Of a stretch of DNA of 64,000 nt, positions 10,576-23,466 are shown one piece after another (the stretch's first letter is position 1; every line of letters begins with the position of its first letter). The stretch comes from Toxonevra muliebris (taxonomy: Eukaryota > Arthropoda > Insecta > Diptera > Pallopteridae). The DNA lies in assembly GCA_963691655.1 (NCBI GenBank), contig OY829328.1, positions 71,738,400 to 71,802,399 on the forward strand, written 5' to 3'. The notes under the pieces are model-generated. The model worked only from the letters and a program-made list of their open reading frames with translations. It did no database searches and was not told where the DNA came from. The translations under genes and the position numbers were made by a program.

Positions 10576-13482
10576 CAACTAAGTAAGTAAGTATGCTGGA
10601 CCGATTCGCAGGGTGCACTGGTTCGATGATTGGCACGGTTAAAATCAAATACAAAAAATACACATTTCTTTACATTTGGTCATGTAAAAATTATACAAGA
10701 AAACCTTTTCATTTCGTCGTTCAAATTCGGCGTAAAACTGTAGACCCCTTCCATTCATGTATAAATATAATTAGAACAAACCGAATGGGTGCCGAAAAGG
10801 TCGGAGCTAAGCCTTTTATGGAGTATTGTAATCCACATTCCCTCCACAACTCACAATCTCTACTGTCCCCTATCAACTTTATCGCAACTTCATTGCACGA
10901 CGTTAAATATGGTCCAGACGATCTAGTTGAGTTTGCGAATCTTCTACTCATTGAGGCGAATTAAACTCAATTTGTGGATGGATGTATATAGGTAGTATAG
11001 TGAATAGTTTATAAGTGAATGAGCATACTCATAACATCAAGAATCGCCGACCATCCATAACCAGGGGATTAATGGGAGATTGAGAAACTCGTTTGAGCCT
11101 TTTGCACGTTTTGTCGAAGAATTTGTAGAACGTATATTTCAATGCATCTTTATCTTAATCGTTAAGCTGTAAATCCAAATAAGACTGGTGCTGAAAAGTT
11201 TCTCCTAGATTTAAATAGTTTCTAGCCGTTCTTTGAGAAAAGATGCTTAATGACACAATATATCGTTAAGTCACAAGGGAACATGAAATTTAAATCGCAA
11301 TTCATAATCGATTAACTGACAAAAATTTATATTTTTCTTTTCCCAGACTTATTTATTTGGTGCATTCGATATTACACATATATTTGCCTTCTGGATTTAC
11401 CATAATCAGAAACCAGCCATAACATATATTATTATTATACTACATTTGTTTCTTGCTCATATATGTACTATATGTATGTAAGTAGCTCAATACTGTTAAA
11501 ATATATCCTAAACACATGCATACTACATACATACTAGTACCAACAAACTAGAAAAAAAAACCAATTGTGCTAGCACGAAACCAATTTTCCTAAGGTTGCC
11601 GCTAAAACTCAGTTTTGTTTTGTATGGAAATTATAGCAAACTAAACAGAAAAAAATCTAGAATAAATAAAATGAAGTAGGTATGAAGTTCTATGAGGCAA
11701 GGTTAGGCCCCGCATACCGCATTCGCTGACTTTCACTGGTTTTTCCTTCGGTGGAGGTTAGTAACGATTGTTAAACAGTCACTGCCGCTCTTGGTACTAG
11801 TTTTAGTGCTATTTCATAGTATTATGGTTTATATTTAAACGGCTACAGTTGTTGTCTTTTTATTTGTTTGCCCTATGTCCTGTTTTTATAATATATATGT
11901 ATAGTAATTACCTTTTTTTGGGGGGGTACATGAGTCAAATAAATAATAAAGTATTTAATTTAAACATTAAACGATTTTATAGCAAGAAGTATGGATTTAT
12001 AATATTTGGTCCATATGTAATTTGTATTTAAATGCAAACTAGTCGATGTGTATGTGTGTATGTATGTAGATGTATGCCATTATTGGTAACTCTTCTTGAC
12101 TTTTGTTTAGTGACGTCAAAACGAAATGTTAATATGTAAACTTTGTCGCAGTCATTTTGCATTTTTTGAAGGATATTTAATTAAAGGAGTTTTAATGACG
12201 TTAATGTGTACTGAAATTGAAAAAAAAAATACGCAATACGACTATTTTTTTTTCTGCATGGGCATATTACGTATGTCCTTGAAATGGAGTTCCATAGAGG
12301 ATAGAATACAAACACATATGTATGTCCATATTATTTTCGAATATACAAGTATAGTCATTGCTGTAATAGCATGTCCATACAAGACTGTATAATTTAAAAA
12401 AGATAACGATAGATTTCTTTATTGATTTTTTTTTATAAGTGTATATTTTTATTTCGGAACAGTTTTTGGTGTTTTATACGAAATATGAGAGGAATTAGAA
12501 TAAGAGCTTCACATTTTACCCGGATAGTCCGAATATCCGGCTTTTCGATTATCTGAGCAGTTATAAAGTACAAGTGTTTTCAATTGTAATTCTCACCATC
12601 ATGTCATGTTTTGAAAAAATTTGCTTCTATAATTACACAATGGAACAATTTCCTAGCACCAGCCCGTTCTTAAAAAATAAATAGAAAAGGGGAGAGCCCC
12701 TGAATACAGAATGGTGTGGATGCAAATGGTCATATTTTTGTGATATGGCTTTGAAAAAGTGATAATTTTGTATTATGGAGGTAGCAGTGGACCGATTGCG
12801 CCTATAGTTATGATATGCCCTCTGGGAATCAAAAAATAAAATAAACCCATTTTTATTGTGATTGCGCGACATTGCCACTGAATATTCATGAAGTAACCAA
12901 AATACTTGCACTGAAACATTGCAACTGCCTTACGAACATGTGAGCTGATTTTCAGAATTTCATTAATTTGAGTTTCTTAGCCAATTTCAATAAATTACAG
13001 CGTATTTGAAAGGTATTGTAGTCAGCTATAAAATAAAATCATTTTTGAATATAAAAAATGCTAAACCATTATGAGGCATATTTCTTGTAAAAATTACACA
13101 AAAAATTACAGTCTATTATTATTCTGCATACCTTGTTTGTGTTTTTCCATTATAAATTTTGTTCAATTATTTTCTTAGCTTTTCACAAGCTTCTTTCGTT
13201 TTACTTTTTTTCACTTCCTTCACATTTTAAAAGCGCGCCAAATAATAGAGTTACCTACTGCATCATTCTTTTTTTTTTTTTGTTGCTTGTTTAGTATCAA
13301 ACATCCATGAAACAACGAAAATACTGTATATTTACTTAAATTGCAACGCTGTCTCATTGAATTCATCGATTAATTTTCGATAAATTAGCGCTAACCACAA
13401 AAGTTGTCATATGGAAAGTGTTGCCGGCAAATAAAACAAAAATTGTAATTAAAATTATTTTACGCAAAACTAAAGTTTAACC
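10576..13482. other. Intergenic, no supported gene
   Basis: Frames of 123 codons (10593-10964, +) and 76 codons (10721-10951, -) overlap antisense and match nothing I know. The rest is AT-rich with short ATGTATGT runs near 11470 and 12050. Just upstream of Nup37 (13360-13480) a less AT-rich patch with an ATCGAT word near 13366 may belong to its promoter. ATCGAT is the core of the insect DRE, but the full TATCGATA is not present. Confidence 0.5.
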
Positions 13483-14581
13483 ATGCGCTCTGTATCGCCG
13501 CCTTCATATTTACTCGCCTTTGCGGAGCAGATACATTGCTTCGAAATTTGCAGTACTGATTTTGCATCAAATTTAATTTGTATTGCCTGTGACAAAAAAT
13601 TGATTTTGGGGATTGTGCGCTTTCCGGTATGTAGTTGAGCAAACAAGAAAGGATGATTGGGAAATGTAACTGATACACTGCAGTAAATTTATATATAAAT
13701 ATTTTTCAGGAAGACTCCGAGGAATTTGACTGGGAGCGCTTAAAGGATATTTATCATGAGACACGTTGCCATGCCCTCTGTTTTGCTCCAGATACCTCAT
13801 TGGTGGTTATACCAAAAACGGTGACATTCTGCGCAGCGGGTGCTGATTTTCAGTTAAGAATATTTCGAACAGATTTACAAAATTGCGACACAGTGCAAGT
13901 CCTCAAAGGTGAGTTTGCAGGCACAATATGCTGGATTCCACTTCATTCTCTAAAACCTAACTTTCTTTAGGACACACCAACTATATTAATGACATCGCTT
14001 GGGATAATGATGGCGAGTTCTTGGCATCCGTGAGTGATGATCATTCTTGTAAGATCTGGAGTACAGAATCGAATTATGAAAGTGTTACAACATTTTGCCT
14101 CTCATCGGCGGGCGTTTGTGTAAAATGGCATGTTGAAGAGCCGAATAAAGTGCTTGTGGCCGAGAAACGGGGTATTATTCATTTGTATAATGTGCGTTCG
14201 CAGCAAGCGGTAATATCTGTGGAGGCACCAAAATATCCATTGATGTCTGCGGATTGGGCGTTACACAATCGATTTTGTGTTATAGCGCTTGCAGCGGGTG
14301 ATATAATAACATGGGATTTGCGTAAACCAGCACCTCTTGAAGTGAAACAAGTGCATGAAGATGGTGGGCACATTGTACGTTTCTCGCCAAATACAGAGCA
14401 GGTTATAGCTAGCATTGGGCGTCCTAATATAACATTGAAAGTTTTTACCGCGAAATCTGCGGTGCCCTTAATTGAGGCGCCATTGAAGCTATACGGTGGT
14501 ATGGCATGGCATTCTCGTCTGCCTTATGTAGCAGCTGCATTCGATCGTAAACTTTGTTTTTGGAAAGTGCAAATTAAGTAG
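13483..14581 (+). CDS. Nup37: Nucleoporin Nup37, WD40-repeat protein
   Basis: Exons 13483-13626, 13710-13908 and 13971-14581 join in frame to a 317-residue protein, close to the length of animal Nup37. Both introns (83 and 62 bp) have GT..AG borders. WD-like repeats are visible: AGADFQLRIFRTD, GHTNYINDIAWDNDGEFLAS with DDHSCKIW, GIIHLYNVR, GDIITWDLR and, at the end, AAFDRKLCFWKVQIK. Nup37 is a peripheral member of the Y-shaped (Nup107-160) complex of the nuclear pore scaffold. The ATG at 13483 is preceded by TTAACC, an acceptable insect context, and opens the first exon. The gene is convergent with CysRS, 144 bp apart at the stop codons. The family call rests on overall sequence character and is fairly sure. 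Confidence 0.88.
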
Positions 14582-14617
14582 AAAGAACTATTTTGTTTTT
14601 TGGTATTAATTTATAAA

Positions 14618-14685
14618 TTTATTATTAAAGATTTTCAAAAACAAAAAAAAAAATGCAATATCAATTTCAGTGTGAATACAATAAA
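14618..14685. terminator. Facing poly(A) signals of Nup37 and CysRS
   Basis: AATAAA is present on the plus strand at 14680-14685, 99 nt after the Nup37 stop, and on the minus strand at 14623-14618, 103 nt after the CysRS stop. If both are used, the two 3' UTRs overlap tail to tail. Confidence 0.5.
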
Positions 14686-14725
14686 TAATGGTATGATATT
14701 ATCCAAGACAGTTATGTTTCTAATA

Positions 14726-17333
14726 TTAAGCCCCATTCATTGAGCTTAGATACTCTTTATAACGTGTTTCTTGTTGCTGTTGTAACTTTTGTAGTTTTTT
14801 TAACTGCCCTTTACTAACCTCTTTGCCTTCCTTATCGTGCGTTGGTAAGCCCTGAAATACACAAAAAATTAACTTTAAGTTTTTCGTCCTAGAATATGAT
14901 AAATTCTACTCACATTTCCATCAAAAACTGAATACTTGTCTGTCTCAGAAAGGAACATTTTCTTCGGATCAACCTTTTTCTGTGCCTCTTTCGCCGCTGC
15001 CGCTTCAGCAGCTGCTTGTTTCTTACGTTCTTTTTCCGCTAGACGTTCTGCTTCCATTGCTTGTTTCGCTTCTCGCTCCTTCAGCAGCGCTTCACGATCG
15101 ACCAGCTTTACTGCGTATTTGCCACCATCTTTATCTTCTAGTCGCACACCCAAATTAGGCAGCACATCATCACGCAATTCATCGCAGAGTTTAAGTATAT
15201 CGCTTGCTTTAAGAACTTTTGCTTGCTCGCGTACTTGATTTCTGAATTCTGCAATGCTATCAACATACGGCAATACTGTTGATTCAACATCAATGCTGCT
15301 ACCATCTTGTATGGCATTAGCACTACCACCAACTGGGAATCCAAGATTCCCACGTGATCCTTTGATAGCGCCAAAAATATGCAACAGATCAGTTATGTAG
15401 GTGGCAATTTTTCGCAGCAATAAGCCATTGAGTTTTGATTTGTTGTCACGTATGTAAATGTTGGAAGCGGAGACTAGCTCGCGTATATCATCGAGCGCAC
15501 TCCGTGTATCAATGTTGTCTATTAGGGGTAAGGAGAAAAATATAAAATTCACCACGAACTTCTATTGGATAAGGCAGCTACAAGCTCTTAAAATTTAATC
15601 AGCAATAAAATTACCACATAAAGCCGCATGCACTTGACTTCTCACTGCATTGAATTTTTTCTGCAACGTTGACTCCATCTCGTTCCATGCGTCGAACTGA
15701 GAGCGTGGCTGCTCTAACACAATATGACGGGTTAAGTCTTTAACATTAAGGAAAAATTCCTATAAAAAAAAAGATTTGAAAAATACAAATTTTAAGTTAA
15801 CTTCAATGACTCACATTTAATAGGCGCTCATACTGCACCGCCATTTCCATGGTATTCTCCGAATAGTCCAGCGTATCCTTCCATGAATGCAGCAGAAAGG
15901 CGAGACGCAGCTGGCATGGTGAGTGTTTTTTCAATGCTTCCTGTATGGTTATAAAGTTTTTAAGCGATTTGGACATTTTGCAGCCGGCAATTGTTAAATG
16001 ACCCGTGTGAAGGAAATATTTCACCCACTCTGGCTCATCAAAAGCCGCCTCAGACTGTGCTAATTCATTATCATGATGCGGAAATTTTAAATCTACACCA
16101 CCAGTATGTATATCAAACATTGGGCCGAAAACATCTGAAGCCATAGCTGAGCACTCAATGTGCCAGCCAGGTCGTCCACGTCCCCAAGGACTATCCCACC
16201 ATGGTTCGCCAGCTTTACTTGCTTTCCAGAGTGCAAAATCGGTAGGCGAACGTTTTTCAGAATCTTCGATGACAGACAAATCTCCTTCACCCTCTTGAAG
16301 TGCTTTGGTATCGCCATAAGCCTCGGGCACTAGCTTAGCATAATGATGTTTATCACGTTTATCGAATCCAGTTACATCAAAGTATACAGAACCATTAGCA
16401 GCATATGCGAGCCCATTGCCAATGATACGTTGAATGAATTTGATGATTTGCGGTACATATTCCGAGACACGCGTGAGCACATCAGGTGGAAGTATCTAAA
16501 AGTGTGTTATGTTATTAGAAAAAGATTAATCTATTTATATTAACTTTTTACTAACGTTTAAGTCTTTCATATCTGTGTGAAATTGGTCTTCCCAGTAACG
16601 CGGCAAAGACTCAAATATTGCATTCTCATTAATCTCAGCACCCTCCTTATGATCCATCCACTCAGCTATGGGGTCCTTTGCTTCAGCCAGATATGCTACA
16701 CGTGCCGCTGTTATTTTCGTTGTATCTGTACTACCAACCGCTGACGTTAGCGTATCCATTGCATCATTCATGCGTACAAGCATCTTATCAAGCATAATCT
16801 TCTTATCGGGATCAGTATTTTTCTCACATGTAATTTGAAATTGTGCAAGCACTTTTTGCTGGTCAGCAAGCAGTTGCTCCAAAGGAGCTGTGGCCATTTG
16901 TTTCACATAACGTTCGTACAAATGATTCTGACGTGCACGTTTTATAATTTTATCATCTATGTCGGTGATGTTCATAACGTAATGAATATTATAGCCGAAA
17001 TAGTCAGCCAACACACGTCTTAAAATATCGAAGGAAATATAAGATCTGCAACGAAAGATAAACAAGAAACATTAGCATAGAAAAAGATAAGATTAACAAA
17101 AACATCACATCGAAAGTTCGAAAATAGCAGACGATGCGGCTCTTTTACTCCTCGTACCTGGCATGACCCATGTGGGAAGCATCATAGACAGTGGGACCAC
17201 AGCTATACCACGACACATTATTACCATCTAAAGGCACAAACTCTTGTTTTTGCCTGGTTAAACTATTGAAGAGGCGCAGTTTTGGTCGTTCCGCTGGAAC
17301 GGGTGCCTGCCAAACTGGTTGTGCCCGTTTCAT
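14726..17333 (-). CDS. CysRS: Cysteinyl-tRNA synthetase, cytosolic
   Basis: Six exons on the minus strand (17333-17158, 17045-16556, 16495-15815, 15759-15615, 15518-14914, 14851-14726) join to 740 residues, the size of animal cytosolic CysRS. This class I synthetase charges tRNA-Cys. Visible signatures: CGPTVY with the first zinc-ligand Cys at 45, the HIGH-type motif HMGH at 54-57, WHIECSAM with Cys337, FPHHDNE near 361-367 (zinc and substrate pocket), and KMSKS at 395-399. The HIGH motif is split from its following helix by intron 1 (phase 2). The C-terminal third has a Lys/Glu/Ala-rich coiled segment near residues 650-690 ([20 protein letters not shown]), as in animal enzymes. No mitochondrial targeting sequence is seen, so the product is cytosolic. 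All five introns are 55-112 bp and in phase. Confidence 0.96.
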
Positions 17334-19995
17334 GTTGTATTCAATTAAATCTAGATTGCTGTAACTTCGAAAATATGATTAAACACGCTAATATTCAAAC
17401 GAGCAAATACCGAAGAAGTAATTTTCTTATAATTAGTCACAAATACTGTCCACGTTTAAATAATATGCTACTTCTTTTTTCTGAGAAATGACACCATTCA
17501 CAATAGTTTGACATTTATGCACTGCAAAGTGCATTAACGACATTGTTGCACAATTCAGTATTGCCATATCATTTGTTAGGGCACATAAAATACAAAACTT
17601 CTAGCCATTTCAATTTTATTTACTTTGACCTGCGTTTATTTTTTGGAATTTTCATAATAAACAAAAATATCATTCCACAGTCGGCCATGTCCAAAATTAA
17701 ATTTAAAAAAATACAAATTAATGAATTTGTGGTGTTAAGACAGCTTATGAGATAATTTTCGAAAAGGTTAACACCCTTTCGAAAAATAAATTCCTATCCA
17801 GAATGATGAGTATTTTCTTTGGCCCGCAGAGTTTAAAAGCATACAAAACGTGCCGTCAACGAAAAACATAATATTAAAGAAACCCACCCCGATTTTCATC
17901 ATTGCTATAGTGCACATTTGTTCACTGTGTGTTACCATCGTATTAATATTATTTTTCTCTCTGTACATATCGCTCATTGCTACCAAATACATAAATAGAT
18001 TCCATGCCATCTCCATGAGATATACGAAAAACAAAATGATTAGGGAAGCCTGCCATAAAGTTACCATCGGTAATGCGTTTTCCGCCCAACTACCACCAAT
18101 ACAAGTATTTTCAAATTTTTGGTTACAATTTTGTTTTTGTAAAGATCTTATGTCCGTGTTTGAAATTGTTTTATTACCCAAACGTAAATGTATTGATCTA
18201 GTCGATTTTTTTGCAAATAATAATATGTAAGTGCAATTCAGGGTTTTCGGCCTATAGAATTGCGAAGGATATCAATTTGCCAGTAGTTAGTCCAAAATAT
18301 AATTAATTTAAATAAAAAATCAGGAAATACAGAAATTAAAAAGAAATATGGTCGCAACGATTGCAAAAAAAAATCTACTGATCAATCAATACATTTGCGT
18401 TTGGGTAGTATACTATATTACACAATACTGGAATATTTTATACCAGGCGCTCAAAATACAATAAGCCAACAAAATACCACGATGCACAGTCAACCCTAAG
18501 TTAAAAATAAAACATGAATTGTTCGAGAGACCTACCCTAATACAGGTTATGCGTTTCCTGCATGTTCTCTACTTACATGGCGAGAAGAAGGAATTATGTC
18601 TGCTTCCTTTTATTTTCCTATTGTTTACAATTTTTGTTTTTTTTTTTTTTTGTACGAACACGTGCCTTCAATACTATAATTTACAGTAGTGGAATATTTT
18701 ATACCAGGCGCTCAAGAATCGGCAGCAAGAGTGACTGCCTACGTTCCACCCCTATATGTTAGAAGAAAAACACGTGCATAGTTTAAGTTAGTTAAGAGAT
18801 CAACCCTCAGCAGCACTATTCGGTATAAATATTGTGTTGAAACGAGTTTCTGTAGCTAGATTTTTTTAACTGCACGTAAAATGCACATTGCCAGCCACCC
18901 CTATAATTTGAAAGAACACATAAATTGAAAAGGGACTAAACTGGTTTAAAGAACGCAAAAATAGTTGATTTTCATATGTTTATTTTTTTTACATGTTTAT
19001 CAAATGTTTTTAGTACATATCAAGCAGTTACTAATTCCTTAACAACTACCGTTAAATTTAAGTGAATTGTTAAATAAGTTTTCAACAAGTAGTTTTCATA
19101 AAAATATTATTAGGTATATTAAAGTCAGCTTATAACTTGTCCAATTTCTTTAAGCAATTAGACAGGACGCAAAATCTTCATTATACACGTCTGAGCATTT
19201 CCGAAGCATTACTAGAAAACTGTTACTACAAAAAATGTTTCCTTGAAGGGTTTTGCAAAAGGACATGGTATAAAGTCCATACCAGTTTACATAATACTTA
19301 TGTACATTTTGCACATGAAACAAGCAAGAAGAGATCAGAAGAGGTCAAAAGTCACCACTTTCTAATAAAAATCACGCGTTATAATTTTGTTTGAATAATA
19401 TAAACTCAAATTTACTTAAAAAAGTAAAATACTTAATTACATCATTGCATACTGAAGGGAGGCAAAATCGTTAGATTAATGGTATGAATCATCACTTGAT
19501 AGCTAGACGTACGTGAATCGATTCCTACATTATATATTGAGAATACGATACCAGTAACAATAACGAACCAGGAGCTGTTGCAAAAACATTGTTGATCAAA
19601 CAATAGTTGGAGACGAGATATGAAAGCAAAAATGATGGTGGATATGCCACACAGCTAGGATAGCCTTGGAAAATATTCTTTCAAATAGAATACCTAAGGC
19701 TAGAATGCCTAAGCAGACCCCAAAGGTTAAATAAATAAAAGAAAATGAAAAAAATTTGGACCGACTTAGAATTTCTGCATCTTCCTCATTATCAGAATTG
19801 AATGCCCAATCGATATTCTGTTTGAGGCAATTAAAACTTACTTATTTCCATTTTTCGTTAATTTTAATAAAAATCTTAGAAATTTGTATTTTCTACGAAC
19901 ATTTTAATTTTATTATTATTAATTTCTGTTAATAAAAAATTATGTGCACGTGAAATTATTTTAGTCAAATACATATATTGAAAACATAATTTTCA
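17334..19995. other. Intergenic, no supported gene
   Basis: Antisense-overlapping frames at 17768-18181 (-) and 17850-18230 (+) start with non-ATG codons. I recognise neither. The minus frame contains FFVDGTF, which recalls MULE-type transposases, but nothing else supports that. An 85-codon frame at 19137-19394 opens with TTG. The CysRS promoter should lie just upstream of 17333. The 25-bp repeat at 18430/18691 is listed separately. Confidence 0.5.
18430..18715 (+). repeat. 25-bp perfect direct repeat, 261 bp apart
   Basis: A perfect 25-bp segment containing ttataccaggcgctcaa lies at 18430-18454 and 18691-18715. The 20 bp upstream of each copy is also similar (atactat-at-t-aca--a-tgg). It may be a partial duplication or two ends of one unknown repeat family. 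Confidence 0.65.
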
Positions 19996-20895
19996 TCAAT
20001 TATTAGATTTACTGGGTGAGGCTTTGTCATTTTTATTGGATGAAAAGTTTATATTTTGTACAGCAGGCTCTCCTAATTCTAAATGCTTAAGAAGACGATA
20101 CAATCCGGCGGCTTCTTTGATTTTGCTAAATCCAACACAGAACGCTTCAATTTCGATGAACAATTCCTTAACATTAATAATTTTGTTTCGAATTAAGGAT
20201 TGCAAAAATACACAAACCAGACGCACAAGGCGCGATTGCATATATTTATCCTTTACAGTTTCACAAGTCGATATACAATTGCTAGTATATAAATGAATAA
20301 ACTCGGTCGGTAGATCAACTGCTGTTGTTAATCTATTTACTACCTCCATCGAATGAAGCGTTATGTCCATATTCACCAGCTCATTGAAGTATTTTGTAAT
20401 TTCTACAGATTTCATAAGCTTTAGTAGGATTTCAATCGATATTAGTGGATTGTTTTCAACGAGCTGTGGAAGCTTAGCTGGTGTCAATCCAATATGGTGT
20501 ACAAAATTTTGATCTTTTATTAATTCATCAAGTAATATCTGTTGATCTTGCAAATTAAGTGGCTGAGTAAAAGCTTGATCAATTAAGTGTTTCGTGCTTG
20601 CGTCAATGCAGTTACTGGTGTCATAAATAATCTTGGCATCGTGGGACCGTGATAGATCGAACCATATTAATTCATCTTCAAAGTCCATTAAAGGCGGAGC
20701 AAAAGATAAAACTTCTGGGACCATGGCATTTTTTAAGTAAGCCCCTTTTGTTGAATGCGCCGACTCTTCGGGAAAGTTTGAAGTGTCGTAAAGTGCATAG
20801 GTAGAAAAATTTGTAGATGTTACACAGTTTAGAACACTAGAGCTAACACTTATGGGCACTTCACTAGGTTTTTCCAAAACAGATACTTTCATCAT
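19996..20895 (-). CDS. Not11: CCR4-NOT complex subunit 11 (short form)
   Basis: A single-exon frame of 299 codons. Residues about 128-285 are a near-complete match in character to the conserved C-terminal CNOT11 domain (DUF2363): [60 protein letters not shown] and [14 protein letters not shown]. In animals this subunit pairs with CNOT10 and docks on the N-terminal part of CNOT1 in the cytoplasmic deadenylase complex. Vertebrate CNOT11 is about 510 residues with an N-terminal helical domain; here that domain is absent from the frame. An in-frame TAA lies 22 codons upstream of the chosen ATG (20895). Either the fly protein is short, or a 5' exon is spliced in that I could not find. Confidence 0.93.
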   Translation of the reverse strand: MMKVSVLEKPSEVPISVSSSVLNCVTSTNFSTYALYDTSNFPEESAHSTKGAYLKNAMVPEVLSFAPPLMDFEDELIWFDLSRSHDAKIIYDTSNCIDASTKHLIDQAFTQPLNLQDQQILLDELIKDQNFVHHIGLTPAKLPQLVENNPLISIEILLKLMKSVEITKYFNELVNMDITLHSMEVVNRLTTAVDLPTEFIHLYTSNCISTCETVKDKYMQSRLVRLVCVFLQSLIRNKIINVKELFIEIEAFCVGFSKIKEAAGLYRLLKHLELGEPAVQNINFSSNKNDKASPSKSNN

Positions 20896-21779
20896 CTTTG
20901 TAAATTCACCATCCGGTTGTACTTCTAAATAACTTAAAGATTTATTATTGCTTTAACTCTAATGGCGACAAAGTGATTTTTATTTCAACCAAACAAAAAA
21001 AAAACAGCTGACTGTCAACGATAGTGACAATTCACAATAGTAGAAGCATTTGGCAAGCCATAGCTGCCAGCCGAAATTCTCCTAAAATTATATTTTTCGC
21101 TTTCAAAATTCCTATCCACATACAAAATCCCAACGAAATTCCCAAATACAAGCTCTCACAAATACAAAAAAACTAAACCGTTTTGTATATTCATTTCCGC
21201 CGTGTGTTATGCCACATACAGTTTTTTCTATATTTCTTTCTCCATGCTTTTTGGCGCGCACGAAATTCTGTTGAAGTTTTTTCTGTATTCTTTCTACTTT
21301 TATCAACACAAACACCACGTAGCACATGTATATAAGACATGAGAGGAAAATTCACCTATATTCAATCCAACAAAGACGCCTACGTCGACTTTCTGCCCAA
21401 AGCACATAAGATAAAATTGCAAATCGACTCTCCGCATGATTCTATGTATGTATCCCATTTGTCCTCGTTCGCTAAACACTAGCAATTGCTTAATTCCTTT
21501 ATTAGTTTCGTATGAGTGCAACAAAGACGGGATTTCCATTGCAAAATTTTCTATTCACAACCCCATTATAGTTTCGTCTCAAAATTTTAATTTTAGGAAC
21601 CAAAATCCCTCTGGAAGTTTGTCAAAAAAAAAGTTAGTTCAGCCACTTTGTTTCTTTTAAAATGTTCTTACTAAAAATGATATTGCAATTTTAAAAAATA
21701 AACAAAAATTTTAGTTGGCGGATATCGTTACAACTGTTACAGCTTGTTTAAAACAATTTATAAATATATTTGAAAATTT
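20896..21779. other. Intergenic between Not11 and Ntmt
   Basis: About 880 bp holding the presumed Not11 promoter (near 20990-21060) and the Ntmt 3' region. Short minus-strand frames at 21112-21327 and 21303-21539 are unremarkable and match nothing I know. Confidence 0.5.
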
Positions 21780-22670
21780 TTAATTTTCTACAATAGGTCT
21801 ACATGCAATCATATAAACTGGTAACAGTCCCTTTGGAAAGCCCTGTTGACGCTCTGTTTTCTTAATACGATATCCGGCCTGCCGGAGTATTTTTTCATAT
21901 GTTTTGATTGGACGTGTCAGTGACGAATCAGTTTCATCTCTTTCAGCTATCGGTGAACACGAGCCATTTTCTTTCAACACGAAGTAACCAGTTTTTGTTA
22001 AACCACTGCGAATGCGTATGAAAAATTCAAGTAGATCCTTAGCTGTCAAATGATTCAGTACCCATTGGCACCATACTAAATCATATTTTCCCGCCTCCGG
22101 CGTGAAATTCTGAAGACCGACATTGTAAACTTCACCGAGATGTTTCGAATATACATTTTCTTTACATAGTTGGCTTGCTTTCTCTGAAAATGCTGTATCC
22201 TGTTCCACAAGATCTACTGTATCGAAACGAGGCATTAATAAGTTCTGTGAGACTCGTCCAATGCCAGCACCGCAATCCAATGCACATTTATGGCCCGCGC
22301 ATTTCAACTCTCGCAAAAATTTAATTGAACTTTGTATGTCAATTGCGCTAAGGTATCCCAGACCACCAAGCATGCCATTGACTGTTGCCGGTATTTCAGA
22401 CCAGTATTTTTGAGCTTTTCCATAGAATTCTTGATTTTCTTCAGCATCAAACTTTGATTCCCCCTTCTCCACTAAATCGTAATTTAGCTTTGCCATGACT
22501 AGTTCGTCTGTTTCCTTTCCAACAATTGGATGTGATGTTATTATTTCATTTTCTAAACTAATTTTTTCCATTGTATAATTTTTTTTTTCTGAGTTGAACT
22601 TTGCCTTCTTCAAAGGGAGGCGTAGAGACTGACTTGGGTAGTATGATTTTATATTTGTCTCCTTGTCCAT
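21780..22670 (-). CDS. Ntmt: Alpha-N-terminal protein methyltransferase (NTMT1 type)
   Basis: An intronless 296-residue frame. The C-terminal 225 residues form the family's SAM-dependent Rossmann domain: substrate loop ATVNGMLGGLGYLSAIDIQS near 96-115, SAM motif LDCGAGIGRVS at 131-141, acidic strand end VDLVEQD at 152-158, and DLVWCQWVLNHL at 197-208. The family methylates the alpha-amino group of proteins exposing X-Pro-Lys after Met removal, such as ribosomal proteins and RCC1. Vertebrate NTMT1 is about 223 residues, so there is a roughly 70-residue N-terminal extension, rich in Lys and Glu, with no obvious targeting signal. An internal Met at 34 could be an alternative start giving a product closer to the usual length. 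The gene is divergent from O-fut1, about 800 bp apart. Confidence 0.92.
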   Translation of the reverse strand: MDKETNIKSYYPSQSLRLPLKKAKFNSEKKNYTMEKISLENEIITSHPIVGKETDELVMAKLNYDLVEKGESKFDAEENQEFYGKAQKYWSEIPATVNGMLGGLGYLSAIDIQSSIKFLRELKCAGHKCALDCGAGIGRVSQNLLMPRFDTVDLVEQDTAFSEKASQLCKENVYSKHLGEVYNVGLQNFTPEAGKYDLVWCQWVLNHLTAKDLLEFFIRIRSGLTKTGYFVLKENGSCSPIAERDETDSSLTRPIKTYEKILRQAGYRIKKTERQQGFPKGLLPVYMIACRPIVEN

Positions 22671-23466
22671 TTAAACTAAGTCACCTAACAACTATAACTT
22701 TCTTTTTTGCAAACAGCACAATGCGGATTTTAAATTGACATTATTTGACAATCAGTGATGGGCAAAATCGTATAAAAAATATCGTACTTTGTTGTAAAAG
22801 ACATGTTGTCACGGTTGCATATAATGTACATTATTCAAAATGGATTATAGGAATGAACAAACCAATACGTTACAGTATAATCCAGTAACATTTTTACGAT
22901 AGTAAGGCACTAAGAAGAAATGCGACAGCCAGACCTAATTAGTTCAACTTGCACAGCTACAATCTCACATACAATAAACCCAGGATTGACTTGAAAAAAG
23001 TACACACGTACGTTCATTATAAAAAAATGTAATATGCATTTGCCTTTTCAGACCACACACTTCTTTTTTTGTACTTTCTTTTCTCCATTTAAAAGAAATA
23101 AATGGCAGTTGTTTTTCATTGATTTTTCTTTAAATTGTTATCGACTAACAGAGTTGCACTTAAATTTCAGACCAATTTCCATTTATTCCATGGCCAATTG
23201 TGCAATTTCAATTCAATTTCGGCTGAAATTGAGAATGAAGCCGAAATTACTAAATTTGGGCTCCATATGAATAGGGTATAACTCTCAAAATCTACCATGG
23301 TGCAGTATACATCATTTCCGTACCCTTAAAACTCTTTCTTTTTTTTTAATTTTGGCTGAGCATTCGCTTTCGATTAAAATAATCGATTGTATAACAATAT
23401 ATGCATCAATAGCCATTGATTTGACAATTGCATTCGAAGTAGTAGAAAAAAAAAGAAGCCGGTATA
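22671..23466. other. Divergent intergenic region, Ntmt / O-fut1
   Basis: About 800 bp containing the promoters of both genes. I see no convincing core-promoter word. Short frames at 23034-23270 and 23312-23614 are chance frames. Confidence 0.45.

Noticed and set aside
14936..15238. 100-codon plus-strand frame rich in Ser and Ala
   Set aside because: Antisense shadow of the Lys/Ala-rich CysRS exon 5.
17768..18230. Two overlapping antisense frames with hydrophobic segments (one with FFVDGTF)
   Set aside because: Non-ATG starts, no splice or family support; the VDGTF word alone is too little for a MULE transposase call.
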